From positions 516,996 to 580,995 of the forward strand of contig NZ_NUOT01000008.1 of NCBI RefSeq assembly GCF_002584535.1: a DNA stretch of 64,000 bases, written 5' to 3'. The position numbers were made by a program, and so were the translations under genes. Of this stretch, positions 10,641 to 21,356 are shown piece by piece. How positions within the stretch are numbered: the first letter of the stretch is position 1; the number at the start of each line of letters is the position of its first letter. Source of the stretch: Bacillus cereus. Lineage in GTDB: Bacteria; Bacillota; Bacilli; Bacillales; Bacillaceae_G. The notes below the pieces were generated by a model that worked only from the letters and a program-made list of their open reading frames with translations, searched no databases and had not been told where the DNA came from.

Positions 10641-11270
10641 TTAATCATTGTTTACTAAATTTACAAACGCTCGCGTAATATTTGTTTTTGTAATTCTACC
10701 AACAACTTCTAATCCTTGTTTTGTGTCTTTTACAACTGGCATCGCATCAATCTGTCTTTCTATTAATTCCATCGCAACATCATATAGAGAGTCCTCCCTA
10801 CGACACATTGCGATATTTGGCATCCTAGTCATGATAATATTAACCGGAAGTGATGTTAAATCCTGCTTTCCTAAGCTTGCACGTAATAAATCTTTACGAG
10901 AAACTACCCCAACTAGAAGCGTTGCTTGCTCTACAATAAACAAAGTACCTACGTCTTCTAAAAACATAGTGCAAATCGCGTCGTATACGGAAATATTTTT
11001 ATCAACAACTACCGGCCTAGATTGATAATCTTGCACCTTAACTTTCTTAACTGCTTCTGATAATAACTGTCCCCCAGTTTTCCCTGTATAAAAATACCCC
11101 ACACGCGGACGTGCTTCTAAATAACCTGCCATCGTTAAAATCGCTAAATCAGGTCTTAACGTTGCACGTGTTAAATTTAACTGTGCCGCAATTGATTCCC
11201 CTGTAATAGGACCGTGATCTTTTACAATCTGAATGATATGTTCTTGCCGTTTATTCAGTTCTATGATAAT
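10641..11270 (-). CDS. ccpN: Transcriptional repressor CcpN
   Basis: CcpN represses gluconeogenic genes (gapB, pckA) on glycolytic carbon sources. The roughly 209-residue protein has an N-terminal winged helix (KRQEHIIQIVKDHGPITGE, LTRATLRPDLAILTMAGYL) followed by two CBS domains that sense ligands. The start is uncertain. The only conventional upstream starts, TTG at 11282 and GTG at 11276 and 11273, lie inside the ribosome binding site GAAGGTGGTG, so I place the start at the ATT at 11270, which aligns with the remembered B. subtilis N-terminus to within a residue. The frame itself is secure. It forms an operon with yqfL. Confidence 0.9.
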   Translation of the reverse strand: MIIELNKRQEHIIQIVKDHGPITGESIAAQLNLTRATLRPDLAILTMAGYLEARPRVGYFYTGKTGGQLLSEAVKKVKVQDYQSRPVVVDKNISVYDAICTMFLEDVGTLFIVEQATLLVGVVSRKDLLRASLGKQDLTSLPVNIIMTRMPNIAMCRREDSLYDVAMELIERQIDAMPVVKDTKQGLEVVGRITKTNITRAFVNLVNND

Positions 11271-11355
11271 CACCACCTTCAATGCAAAACGAAAAAAGTT
11301 ATACTATCTCTTAAATATTATATACTAAATATGCTTTTCGAAAAAGAAAGTATGT

Positions 11356-11380
11356 AAAAAGGACCTACATATGGTCCTCG
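11356..11380 (-). terminator. recO terminator
   Basis: The stem AGGACC / GGTCCT with a seven-base loop is followed on the minus strand by five T residues, directly after the recO stop. Confidence 0.75.
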
Positions 11381-12127
11381 TTATATCCGAAATTTATCAA
11401 GTTGCTCCAGAAAACGTCTTGATTTCAAATAGATTCCACAATATTCATCATAATATGTATTTAATACTGTACGCATTTGTCGCTTCGTTCCATCTTTGAC
11501 AGATACATTGCCAAGGCGAGCTAAATCAAAATGATAAAAGAGACGTAACAATTTATGAACGGCCTCTCCCACTGGAATACGGTACGGATCTTGCTCAGCA
11601 TGACGCGAGCACAGAAAACCGCCTTCTCGGACAGAGAAGGCGACAAAATCTGTTTCTTGGTGACAAATGGCACATGTATCAAAATATGGATGCATCCCGA
11701 GTACAGGGAGCATTTTCGTTTGATAAATTAACGACAATACTTCGGAATCAACACCCTCACACATATAGTGCAACGTTTGATATAGCATTTCAAATAAGTA
11801 CGGATTATGTTTCTTATCTTCAGTTGCTTTATCAGTCAATTCAACGATAAATGATGCATATGCAGTTAAAAATATATCCTCACGAATTTCTTTCATCGAT
11901 GAAATTATTTCACCTTGCTGCAAAGTCCCAAGTCCAGACCCCATTTGAATCAGAAAGTGACCATGTGTCATAAGTTGCGAAATAGATGCTAACCTACTTT
12001 TCGGTTTTTTCGCCCCTCTTGCCATTGCACTTACCTTTCCAAGTTCACGGGAGAATATCGTAACAATTTTATTCGTTTCTCCGTAATCTGTTGTCCGGAT
12101 GACAATTCCCTCAACTTTTTGAAACAT
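11381..12127 (-). CDS. recO: DNA repair protein RecO
   Basis: RecO helps load RecA onto SSB-coated DNA in the RecFOR recombination pathway. The protein begins [17 protein letters not shown], an OB-fold N-terminus, and carries a C-terminal zinc finger ([10 protein letters not shown], then C near SRH). I use the ATG at 12127, preceded by GGATGGTGA; nine further upstream in-frame codons lack a good binding site. The 248-residue length is normal. It is the distal gene of the run from yqfC to era. Confidence 0.94.
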   Translation of the reverse strand: MFQKVEGIVIRTTDYGETNKIVTIFSRELGKVSAMARGAKKPKSRLASISQLMTHGHFLIQMGSGLGTLQQGEIISSMKEIREDIFLTAYASFIVELTDKATEDKKHNPYLFEMLYQTLHYMCEGVDSEVLSLIYQTKMLPVLGMHPYFDTCAICHQETDFVAFSVREGGFLCSRHAEQDPYRIPVGEAVHKLLRLFYHFDLARLGNVSVKDGTKRQMRTVLNTYYDEYCGIYLKSRRFLEQLDKFRI

Positions 12128-12160
12128 GTTCGTCACCATCCAAGGTTTGAACAAAACGGG

Positions 12161-12304
12161 TCAAGAAATTGGAGAATCTAGATGCGCTAGCTCCTCTTCA
12201 TGTTGATCCATCTCATCGTTTACGTCTTTTTCCATTTCCTTCAAAAGCAAATACGTTTCAATGCTTCCTGTCTTGGAGAAAAACTTCCAGGTAAAATCTA
12301 GCAT
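12161..12304 (-). CDS. yqzL: YqzL family small protein
   Basis: This 47-residue frame starts MLDFTWKFFSKTGSIETYLL, which matches the YqzL family found between era and recO in bacilli. AAAGGTGG lies at the right distance before the ATG. The second half is acidic (EMEKDVNDEMDQHEEE). The function is unknown. Its stop lies 33 bases before the recO start. Confidence 0.88.
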   Translation of the reverse strand: MLDFTWKFFSKTGSIETYLLLKEMEKDVNDEMDQHEEELAHLDSPIS

Positions 12305-12414
12305 AAGAATCCACCTTTCTCAGTAAGAGTAGCATATAAACCAATTTCTTTTGTTGTTATTAAAATGACCCATTTTGTCCATTTTCATGTGAGAAAAATT
12401 TTTCCTAATTTTTA

Positions 12415-13732
<1,318 letters not shown>

Positions 13733-13814
13733 TCAATTGTGAAAAGATAAAATGAAACTTTTATTAATGGTGTTTTGAACGCTACCAAAGCATAACAAAA
13801 ACTTTGGAATGCAA

Positions 13815-14168
13815 CTATACCATATAAGGTAAAAAGATAATAGCACCAATTATAACAGCGATAACAGTAAATAACAGTACTGATCCAGCAGCAACATCTT
13901 TTGCAATTTTAGCAAGTGGTTTAAAATCTTCAGTAGCTAAATCAACCGTTTTTTCAATTGCCGTATTAACCATTTCCAAACTCATTACAATTCCAATTGT
14001 AATGAGTAATATGAGCCATTCCGTTATCGTTACATGGAAATAAAAGCCGCAGCATATAACAATAACTGCGGCCCCAAAATGAATTTTCATATTTCTTTCG
14101 TGACGAAGACAAAAGTATATGCCAGCTATAGCATATCCGAAACTATTTATAAGCTTTCCTTTTTTCAT
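13815..14168 (-). CDS. dgkA: Undecaprenol/diacylglycerol kinase DgkA
   Basis: This 117-residue integral membrane kinase has three predicted membrane helices and the family signature [13 protein letters not shown] between helices 2 and 3. The Gram-positive members act mainly on undecaprenol and so feed the lipid carrier pool for wall synthesis. Its ATG overlaps the ybeY stop by four bases. It lies in the same run as pgpH-ybeY-cdd-era. Confidence 0.93.
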   Translation of the reverse strand: MKKGKLINSFGYAIAGIYFCLRHERNMKIHFGAAVIVICCGFYFHVTITEWLILLITIGIVMSLEMVNTAIEKTVDLATEDFKPLAKIAKDVAAGSVLLFTVIAVIIGAIIFLPYMV

Positions 14169-14635
14169 CGCCCTAATCCAAATACCTCTAAAATTTCCTT
14201 TTGCTTTCCAAACATTTCTTTTTCGTCTTCATCTGTCATATGATCATAACCAAGTAAATGTAGGAATCCATGTAACGCTAAAAAACCTAGCTCACGATCA
14301 AAGGAATGTCCATATTCTTCAGCCTGTTCTTTCGTTCTTGGGATAGAAATAATAAGATCCCCTAACATACGTGGCATTTCCGCGCCAACGATCTCCATCT
14401 CTCCCTCTCCCATATCCTCCATCGCAAAAGAAATAACGTCTGTCGGTTGATCTTTATCACGATAATCACGATTAATTTCTTGAATACGTTTATTATCAAC
14501 AAATGTAACAGAAAGCTCTGTTCCATCTTCTACGTTCTCCATTCGTGCGGCTTGCTCTAACAAATCGCGAATCATATTCACATATTCTTCTTTCACTTCT
14601 TCTGTTTCATCAAAAAAATCTATTAACAAACTCAT
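14165..14635 (-). CDS. ybeY: Endoribonuclease YbeY (rRNA maturation)
   Basis: YbeY is a single-strand endoribonuclease needed for 16S rRNA 3 prime end maturation and ribosome quality control. The 156 residues contain the zinc-binding signature [11 protein letters not shown] near residues 120-130. The start overlaps the pgpH stop and the end overlaps dgkA, so three consecutive genes are translationally coupled. Proximity to era fits their linked role in 16S processing. Confidence 0.95.
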   Translation of the reverse strand: MSLLIDFFDETEEVKEEYVNMIRDLLEQAARMENVEDGTELSVTFVDNKRIQEINRDYRDKDQPTDVISFAMEDMGEGEMEIVGAEMPRMLGDLIISIPRTKEQAEEYGHSFDRELGFLALHGFLHLLGYDHMTDEDEKEMFGKQKEILEVFGLGR

Positions 14636-16776
14636 TCTTTCACCTTTTCTTCCGGCGGCTCCGGATATTTAATACGAGAATGGAAAATACCGTTTAACGT
14701 TTCACACAAAGTTTTTCCAACAATTTGTAATTCTTTAAATGTCAAATTACATTCACTAAATTGGCCATCCTGCAAGCGATCTTTTATAATACTTTGTACT
14801 AAATTATTAATTTGTTCTGGTGTTGGATGGTTCATGGAACGCACTGCCGCTTCAACGCTGTCAGCAATCCCAACAATCGCAGATTCTTTTGACGTCGCTT
14901 TTGATCCTGGATAACGGAACATTTCTTCTGTATATTTCTCTTTATCTTCTTTAATTGCTTTATAGTAAAAATATTTAAGTAATGTTGTTCCATGATGCTG
15001 TCCTGCAATATCAATAATTTCTTGTGGAATATGATGTTCTTCTAACATTTTTACTCCATTTGTCACATGAGCAATGATAATATCTCTGCTCGTTTCAGGA
15101 TCTAATTTATCATGCGGGTTTTCAATCCCCATTTGGTTTTCTATAAAGAAATGAGGTTGCAGCGTTTTTCCGATATCGTGATAATACGCACCAACACGTG
15201 CTAAAACTCCATTTGCTCCAACCGCCTCACAAGCTGCCTCAGAAAGATTAGCAACCATAACGCTATGATGATACGTTCCCGGTGCTTCTAATAAAATCTT
15301 ACGAAGGAGTGGATGATTCGGGCTTGAAAGCTCCATAAGCTTCATACTTGATACAATACCAAGACCACTCTCTAAATACGGTAAAATACCCATAGCTAAA
15401 ATAGATGAAATGATACCAGAAGCTGCAGCCATTAATAATTGCGAACTAATTTCAAGCGGTGAGAAATTTCCATTTCGTAAAAGTAATAGGGCAGCTAATA
15501 CAACTACATTCAAAACGGAAACAAGGATACCAGCTTGCAAGATCATTGTACGTCTGTTTTTCTCTCTCAAAAAGATGCTAACAGATAAAGAACTCAGTAA
15601 AACGTAAATACCTACACTATAATTCAGTGTACTCGTTACACCTTCATTAAACAGGATACTCCCACATACAGAGAAGATCATACTTGTTATAAAAACAAAA
15701 CGATCACCAATCATTAATTTTACCAATATTGTTCCCATCGCGACCGGAACAACATACGCGATTCCTGCATATTCCAACTTTTGAAACAAACTAATAATTT
15801 TCATCAAAACAACTGTAATTGCTACAATTGTTGTATACGCTAAAATATACGGTTTTTCTTCTCTTTTCAATTTTAAAAACGATTCAAATTGTTTATGCAT
15901 AAAGAATACGAGTACACCAATAATGATTGCTAATCCTACAAATGGTTGGAATGTATTCCCTTGTTCGAGAAGTCCAACCAATTTTAACTGATCGTATACT
16001 TCTCTTGTAATTGTGTCGCCTTCCTTAACCAGAATTTGTCCTTGTAAAATATACACTGGTGCTACCGCATCCATCGCCATTTGCTTTCGTTCTTTTGTAG
16101 CAACTGAATCATAGAAATAATTCGCTTCAATTGCATATTTTCCAAGTACATTAAGTGCTTCTTTCAAATCACTATTTACATTAACATTGCGTATTTCATT
16201 AACAAATCGTTCTCTCGCATCATTTTCTTCATTCATTTTAATGTGCGTACTCATAATATTATTAATTGCTGTTACCACAGCATCCCTCGCCAATGACAAT
16301 TGATCTGGCTCAGCATTTACAAACTGCAACAGTACAGAATCAGATAAACTTTTTGTCAAATCAGCCGGCAATTTCTTTTTAAGCTTTTCTAATCGTTCCG
16401 CAGCAGAAATCTTTTTCTGTTCATCAGGACCGGCAGGCTTCGTTTCAGCTTCCACTTCTTTTATCGCATCAAAGACAGAATTTACAATATCCACTTTATT
16501 TTGCTTATATTCGCTTCGATATGTATATTGATCTTCAATCTTTTGAGCGGCTTCCCTCTTTTTTCTATCTGTCGTTACTTTATCTTCAATTTTAATAGGA
16601 GAGTGGATTGTTTGTTTAGAAATAGATAGCATTTTAACATCTAGTTGTTCTGGTTTCACATTGTTCATAAGTGCAAAAAACAGTACCGCTCCTAATAAAA
16701 TATAAGAAATCCAGCTTAATTTTTTCGAATGTTGTATGTTACGAAACCACCTAGAAATTTCTTGAGATCTTGACAT
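14632..16776 (-). CDS. pgpH: Cyclic-di-AMP phosphodiesterase PgpH (7TM-HD)
   Basis: This 714-residue membrane protein (YqfF) degrades c-di-AMP. One N-terminal membrane helix ([15 protein letters not shown]) is followed by an extracytoplasmic 7TMR-HDED domain of about 230 residues, then seven membrane segments from about residue 275 to 465, and a cytosolic HD domain with [21 protein letters not shown] and GQHHGT as metal ligands. The length is normal for the family. It heads the coupled pgpH-ybeY-dgkA set; a hairpin terminator separates it from phoH. Confidence 0.95.
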   Translation of the reverse strand: MSRSQEISRWFRNIQHSKKLSWISYILLGAVLFFALMNNVKPEQLDVKMLSISKQTIHSPIKIEDKVTTDRKKREAAQKIEDQYTYRSEYKQNKVDIVNSVFDAIKEVEAETKPAGPDEQKKISAAERLEKLKKKLPADLTKSLSDSVLLQFVNAEPDQLSLARDAVVTAINNIMSTHIKMNEENDARERFVNEIRNVNVNSDLKEALNVLGKYAIEANYFYDSVATKERKQMAMDAVAPVYILQGQILVKEGDTITREVYDQLKLVGLLEQGNTFQPFVGLAIIIGVLVFFMHKQFESFLKLKREEKPYILAYTTIVAITVVLMKIISLFQKLEYAGIAYVVPVAMGTILVKLMIGDRFVFITSMIFSVCGSILFNEGVTSTLNYSVGIYVLLSSLSVSIFLREKNRRTMILQAGILVSVLNVVVLAALLLLRNGNFSPLEISSQLLMAAASGIISSILAMGILPYLESGLGIVSSMKLMELSSPNHPLLRKILLEAPGTYHHSVMVANLSEAACEAVGANGVLARVGAYYHDIGKTLQPHFFIENQMGIENPHDKLDPETSRDIIIAHVTNGVKMLEEHHIPQEIIDIAGQHHGTTLLKYFYYKAIKEDKEKYTEEMFRYPGSKATSKESAIVGIADSVEAAVRSMNHPTPEQINNLVQSIIKDRLQDGQFSECNLTFKELQIVGKTLCETLNGIFHSRIKYPEPPEEKVKE

Positions 16777-17000
16777 GATTTCAATACCTTCTCCTCTCCA
16801 GACATAAAGTGAAACTTTAATTAATCGAGAACTTTCTTCATCTCCACTAATGATTAATCCTCACCAATCAAGCTTTTTACAAGCAGGCTTTTAAATTGTA
16901 TTGTACACTCACAAATACATAAATCTACTTGTCCATCCTTTAATGATAGTAAAAAATAAGCTATTCGCCAACCCTTTCCTCTATCTCTATCATACAAAAA

Positions 17001-17034
17001 GAAATGATCCTTACAAATAGGATCATTCCATTTT
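17001..17034 (-). terminator. phoH terminator-like hairpin
   Basis: The stem AATGATCCT / AGGATCATT with a short loop overlaps the phoH stop codon and is followed by TCTTTTTG on the minus strand. It lies inside a 61-codon frame (16854-17039), which I rejected partly for this reason. Confidence 0.7.
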
Positions 17035-17982
17035 ATCATATGCCTCGATAATCCGCTGCACAAGGGGATGTCTTACAACATCTGATTGTTCTAATATAAC
17101 AAATGAAAGACCTGATACTCCTGATAAAACGTTTGCAGCAATTGAAAGACCTGACTTTACTCCCTTTGGTAAGTCAACCTGTGATGGATCGCCAGTAACA
17201 ACCATTTTTGAGCTAAAGCCTAGGCGAGTTAAAAACATTTTAATTTGAGCACCAGTTGTATTTTGAGCTTCATCCAAAATAACGAATGAATCATCCAACG
17301 TACGCCCCCTCATATACGCAAGAGGTGCAATTTCAATCGTTCCTCTCTCTAGCATACGCTGCGTATATTCTTGCCCAAGAATATCATGAAGTGCATCGTA
17401 TAAAGGACGTAAATAAGGGTCTACCTTTTCTTTTAAATCACCTGGTAAAAAACCTAAGCTTTCCCCTGCTTCTACAGCTGGTCTCGTTAAAATAATCTTT
17501 TTTACATACCCTTGCTTTAATGCTCGTACAGCCATTACCACAGCTAAATACGTCTTCCCTGTACCAGCAGGCCCTATTCCAAATACAATATCATTCTTCT
17601 TCATCGCATGAATGTACTGTCTTTGCCCCATTGTTTTCATACGGATGGATTTACCTTTTGCTGTTTTAAAAATTTCCTCTTCATATAGCTCTTCAAAATG
17701 AGTTATTTTTCCTTGCCGACCAAGCTGAATTGCATATGCAACATCTCGTTCAGAGATTGATACACCTTTACGAATAACAGCAAGTAATTGCTGTAAGATT
17801 TTTTCAACAAGCACCACCGCTTCATCTGTTCCAGATACACGGACAGATTCACCTCGCGTTACGATAGATACAGCAAGTTCTCGCTCAATTACTTTCAAAT
17901 GTGCATCATTCACTCCAAATAGAGCAATTGCTTCATTATGATTTTCCACTTGTTGATTCATTTCTACTAATTGTTCTGCCAT
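17023..17982 (-). CDS. phoH: PhoH-family ATPase (PhoH/YbeZ type)
   Basis: This 319-residue cytosolic P-loop ATPase has Walker A GPAGTGKTYLA, Walker B FVILDEAQN, and TRPAVEAGESLGFLPGD, which define the PhoH family. An N-terminal region of about 100 residues is KH-like. Family members cluster with ybeY and are thought to act on RNA; PhoH is not clearly linked to phosphate here. It starts three bases after the yqfD stop, so it is likely cotranscribed with yqfD. Confidence 0.93.
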   Translation of the reverse strand: MAEQLVEMNQQVENHNEAIALFGVNDAHLKVIERELAVSIVTRGESVRVSGTDEAVVLVEKILQQLLAVIRKGVSISERDVAYAIQLGRQGKITHFEELYEEEIFKTAKGKSIRMKTMGQRQYIHAMKKNDIVFGIGPAGTGKTYLAVVMAVRALKQGYVKKIILTRPAVEAGESLGFLPGDLKEKVDPYLRPLYDALHDILGQEYTQRMLERGTIEIAPLAYMRGRTLDDSFVILDEAQNTTGAQIKMFLTRLGFSSKMVVTGDPSQVDLPKGVKSGLSIAANVLSGVSGLSFVILEQSDVVRHPLVQRIIEAYDKME

Positions 17983-17985
17983 TAC

Positions 17986-19185
17986 TCAGTCTCCTTGAAT
18001 GTCGGATTCAGATATCGGTTGTGGCTCTGCAATATTTTCAATCACTGTATAATGTAATGTCACTCTTAGATGATCTACCTCAACCTCTTTACGCAAAATC
18101 TTATCACTTACAATCATAGCATGTTCATCCAATTTTTTCTTTAGTTCTTTTGCAGCCATTTCCTTTGCTACTTGCATCGCTTGTTTTTCTGTATATTCAC
18201 GGTTCGCTTCTTCCTCTTCACGCACAATTTCCTTCTCATAAGAAATAGGCAATGAAAAACCGAATAGTTTCACATCATGTTTGATATTCTCAGTACGAGG
18301 CCGCTTATACTTATCATGCTGAAATCCCCATATTTTTATTTTAACACTTCCAAAACGAAGATAATGCTCATTATATGAATTTCCTGTATACACTTGAAAC
18401 GTTGTTTTTAAAGGAACTGTCACTTCAGATTCATACCATGTTTCGCCATATACAATTCCTTTAGCAGAAACAATCGTTGGATTATCCTCTTTTCCAAACA
18501 TTCCTGACACAAGAAGTTGTCCCTTTTGCACATAATCATTTTTCATTACAACTGGTTTTCCAGTTTCCACAAATGTTTTTGTAACTATCGCCTCTTTTTT
18601 TGCAACTAAATGTTGTGGCTTTTGCTCTTTCTCCTTCTCCGGCTCATTTTTTTCAACGATTTTAAAATGATATGTTGTTCCCTTTATCTCTAAACCAGCC
18701 CACGTAATTGCATTAATATTATCTGTTAAATGACGTTGAACATCCTCTACACTCGGCATTTGAAATTGCAATCTTCCTTTTTTAATGCCCATTTTGTCCA
18801 ATTCTTTCATAAGAATATATTCTGTTTCCGGTTTCGCCCCTGTAATCTCAATTTTCCAGACCATGTTTGATAAAGCAATCATACCGAAAAAAAAGATAAG
18901 AAACCCAATTAGAAAACCACTATTCTTAAGCAATCGCTTATTCCAAAACGGAAAACCGAAACGTCCAATAAAGTATAGCTCGCATTCATTTTTTCGATAA
19001 ATCGGTCTCAGCCGTTTCACATCACGAAGTAACATAAAAAATACTAATGTATCTTCTGCAATCTTTTTTACATCCCATACAACTAAATTTCTACGCACAC
19101 ATTCATTAATAAAACGCTCCGCTCCTCTACCTTCAATTCGAACCTTCACATATCCAACCCATCGTGTAAACCATTGATTTTTCAT
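17986..19185 (-). CDS. yqfD: Sporulation protein YqfD
   Basis: This 399-residue protein has a single membrane helix near residues 85-108 (SGFLIGFLIFFFGMIAL) between a roughly 85-residue N-terminal domain and a large extracytoplasmic C-terminal domain. It matches YqfD, whose gene is sigma-E controlled in the B. subtilis mother cell and needed for normal spore formation. The C-terminus is charged. The upstream neighbour yqfC and downstream phoH are as in B. subtilis. Confidence 0.92.
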   Translation of the reverse strand: MKNQWFTRWVGYVKVRIEGRGAERFINECVRRNLVVWDVKKIAEDTLVFFMLLRDVKRLRPIYRKNECELYFIGRFGFPFWNKRLLKNSGFLIGFLIFFFGMIALSNMVWKIEITGAKPETEYILMKELDKMGIKKGRLQFQMPSVEDVQRHLTDNINAITWAGLEIKGTTYHFKIVEKNEPEKEKEQKPQHLVAKKEAIVTKTFVETGKPVVMKNDYVQKGQLLVSGMFGKEDNPTIVSAKGIVYGETWYESEVTVPLKTTFQVYTGNSYNEHYLRFGSVKIKIWGFQHDKYKRPRTENIKHDVKLFGFSLPISYEKEIVREEEEANREYTEKQAMQVAKEMAAKELKKKLDEHAMIVSDKILRKEVEVDHLRVTLHYTVIENIAEPQPISESDIQGD

Positions 19186-19297
19186 CGTCAGCCCCCACTA
19201 CCTTTCTCAAAAGCACAGGTGTTATGCGACTATTTTCATAGTGCTTTTTTCAACTTTTAACATTCAAATAGCTCGTACGAAGCGAGATAAGAAGAAA

Positions 19298-19321
19298 AAC
19301 TTCACTAATGGAAGTTTTATT
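19298..19321 (-). terminator. yqfC terminator-like hairpin
   Basis: The stem AAACTTC / GAAGTTT lies at the yqfC stop and runs into T residues on the minus strand. It may only reduce readthrough into yqfD. Confidence 0.55.
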
Positions 19322-19616
19322 ATGGTGTATCTTTCTTCTCACTTTCTAAAAACATTACTTGTTCAATATTCCCCTCCAACAAAAGTTCTTCTGGAAGAAT
19401 CGTTTTAATCACAAATGATTGCCCTTTTATTAATAATTGACCATGTTTTAATAACAACCGTACTTCTTTATCTGTAAATACTAATAATCCTCGATGATTT
19501 TCTATATAAATATGCACTTGCCCGACAAGAGTAATACGAGGTAGATCCATTAACACATCCACTGGTAGGTCTATTTGCTTCGTTAGCCAATTTTTCATTT
19601 GCACTAATTTCTTCAT
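19320..19616 (-). CDS. yqfC: Sporulation protein YqfC
   Basis: This 98-residue YabP/YqfC-family protein contains the conserved core PRITLVGQVHIYIENHRG and LLLKHGQLLIKG. I place the start at the ATG at 19616, eight bases after GAGGGGGG; the frame stays open for 30 codons upstream, but this part is hydrophobic, lacks a binding site and is absent from homologues as I recall them. In B. subtilis yqfC-yqfD are expressed in the mother cell under sigma-E. Confidence 0.9.
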   Translation of the reverse strand: MKKLVQMKNWLTKQIDLPVDVLMDLPRITLVGQVHIYIENHRGLLVFTDKEVRLLLKHGQLLIKGQSFVIKTILPEELLLEGNIEQVMFLESEKKDTP

Positions 19617-19685
19617 CTCCAAGACCCCCCTCTCATCCCATATGTATGAAAAAAGGGCTTGTAATATCACGTCCAAATAGAAAAA

Positions 19686-19732
19686 AAGCATAAAAAAACG
19701 TCTCATTTCTCATGAGACGCTTTTTTATGCTA
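19686..19732 (-). terminator. yqeY terminator
   Basis: A long hairpin (GCATAAAAAA-CGTCTCAT / ATGAGACG-CTTTTTTATGC) overlaps the yqeY stop and ends in a run of T on the minus strand. Confidence 0.85.
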
Positions 19733-20168
19733 ATAGCTGTGCAACCAGCTTATTCACTTGTGATCCGTCTGCTTTACCTTTTACTTTCGGCATAACAGCA
19801 CTCATCACTTTACCCATATCTGCTTTAGAAGCAGCACCAACCTCAGAAATTACTTGCTTAATTACATTCGCTAGCTCTTCTTCTGTTAGTTGTTCAGGTA
19901 AATACGTATTTAAAATCTGAATTTCACTTTGCAGTTTATCAACAAGGTCATCACGACCCGCTTTTTTAAATTCAAGGAGGGAGTCCTTACGCTGTTTTAC
20001 TTCACGAGTTAAAACTGTTAATTCCTCTTCTTCAGTAAGAGTTTGTTGCAGTTTAATTCCTTCATTTTGCAAAGCAGCCTTAACCATACGAATAACGGTT
20101 AATTTTTCTTTTTGTTTATTCTTCATCGCTTGTTTCATATCATCGTTTAAACGACCGAGAAGACTCAT
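19725..20168 (-). CDS. yqeY: GatB/YqeY domain protein
   Basis: This 147-residue helical protein matches the YqeY family, which resembles the C-terminal tail domain of the GatB amidotransferase subunit and may bind tRNA. Visible signatures are [31 protein letters not shown] and [17 protein letters not shown]. Its gene follows rpsU by 15 bases, a pairing found widely in bacteria. The precise role is not established. Confidence 0.92.
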   Translation of the reverse strand: MSLLGRLNDDMKQAMKNKQKEKLTVIRMVKAALQNEGIKLQQTLTEEEELTVLTREVKQRKDSLLEFKKAGRDDLVDKLQSEIQILNTYLPEQLTEEELANVIKQVISEVGAASKADMGKVMSAVMPKVKGKADGSQVNKLVAQLLA

Positions 20169-20183
20169 AACTTACACCCTCTC

Positions 20184-20357
20184 TTAGAATTTACGCTTTC
20201 TTGCCGCTTCAGATTTCTTCTTACGTTTTACACTTGGTTTTTCATAAAACTCGCGCTTTCTTGCTTCAGCAAGTGTACCAGTTTTAGAAACCGATCTTTT
20301 AAAACGGCGAAGTGCATCCTCCAAAGACTCGTTTTTACGAACGACTGTTTTTGACAT
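20184..20357 (-). CDS. rpsU: 30S ribosomal protein S21
   Basis: S21 is a small basic protein of the 30S platform, near the anti-Shine-Dalgarno region. The 57 residues begin [19 protein letters not shown] and end in a strongly basic tail. The ATG at 20357 is preceded by GGAGGGAGGG; the open frame extends nine codons upstream through this site and is not coding. It is cotranscribed with yqeY. Confidence 0.96.
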
Positions 20358-20545
20358 TCTCTTTCCCTCCCTCCGAAACATCACACTTACATACTAACTT
20401 CAGCATGCAAAAAGAAACACTTCTTCAGCATGTCTTTTACGATTATAATACATTTTGTCACTTCAGGTCAACTATTTGACAGAATAAAAGAAGAGTATCA
20501 GCTTCAATACCCTCCAATTCTGAACGAACAACTTCCACTTTTAAA

Positions 20546-21211
20546 TTAATAATCCGTTGTTGCTGTTTTTCCACTCACTAAAGCTACGCCTGCACTTGTA
20601 CCGATACGCGTCGCTCCTGCTTCTACCATTCTATCCATATCTTCTCCGTTACGAACACCACCAGAAGCTTTCACACCAATTTCTGGTCCAACTGTTTTTC
20701 TCATTAGTGCTACGTCTCCCACTGTTGCTCCACCTGTTGAGAAGCCTGTTGATGTTTTTACAAAATCCACACCTGATTTTACAGATAATTTACAAGCACG
20801 AACTTTTTCTTCTTCTGTTAATAGGCACGTTTCAATAATAATTTTCACAAGCGCTTTTCCTTTTGCAGCCTCTACAACCGCACGAACATCACGCTCTACT
20901 AATTCATCATTTTTATCTTTTAATGCACCAATGTTAATTACCATATCAACTTCCGTTGCACCTTTTGCAATTGCATCTTTTGTTTCAAACGCTTTTGTTT
21001 CTGGTGTATTCGCCCCAAGCGGGAAGCCGATTACTGTACAAACTTTTACATCTGTACCTTTTAATAATTCAGCTGCAGTCTCAACCCAAGTAGGGTTTAC
21101 ACATACAGACGCAAAGTCATGCTTTTTTGCTTCTTCACATAACGTAACAATCGCTTCTTTTTTTGTATCCGGTTTTAATAATGTGTGGTCAATTAATTTT
21201 GCATAGTTCAT
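20546..21211 (-). CDS. deoC: Deoxyribose-phosphate aldolase
   Basis: DeoC cleaves 2-deoxyribose 5-phosphate to glyceraldehyde 3-phosphate and acetaldehyde in deoxynucleoside breakdown. The 221-residue TIM barrel shows the Schiff-base lysine in [10 protein letters not shown], the proton relay lysine in GVKASGGVR, and [11 protein letters not shown] at the N-terminus. It follows the mtaB end of the heat-shock operon but is separated from it by a strong hairpin terminator. Confidence 0.96.
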   Translation of the reverse strand: MNYAKLIDHTLLKPDTKKEAIVTLCEEAKKHDFASVCVNPTWVETAAELLKGTDVKVCTVIGFPLGANTPETKAFETKDAIAKGATEVDMVINIGALKDKNDELVERDVRAVVEAAKGKALVKIIIETCLLTEEEKVRACKLSVKSGVDFVKTSTGFSTGGATVGDVALMRKTVGPEIGVKASGGVRNGEDMDRMVEAGATRIGTSAGVALVSGKTATTDY

Positions 21212-21317
21212 TTTTCATATGCCCCTTTCTTCACTACACGGTCGTCTGACAACCATAACGGTTAGCATTATAGCATGAAATATTACATCTTCATATCTTA
21301 ACTTCTCCAGCAAAGAA

Positions 21318-21354
21318 AAAAGCATGCAAACCCTTTTTCGTTTGCATGCTTTCC
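21318..21354 (-). terminator. mtaB (heat-shock operon) terminator
   Basis: A hairpin with stem AAAGCATGCAAAC / GTTTGCATGCTTT lies immediately after the mtaB stop, with T residues on the minus strand. Confidence 0.88.
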
Positions 21355-21356
21355 TA

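Noticed and set aside
10648-11025. 125-codon plus-strand frame
   Set aside because: It is antisense to ccpN CBS-domain coding sequence, with no ribosome binding site or recognisable domain.
16854-17063. 69-codon minus-strand frame after phoH
   Set aside because: It overlaps phoH and contains the phoH terminator hairpin; the binding site is weak. It is kept only as a low-interest finding.
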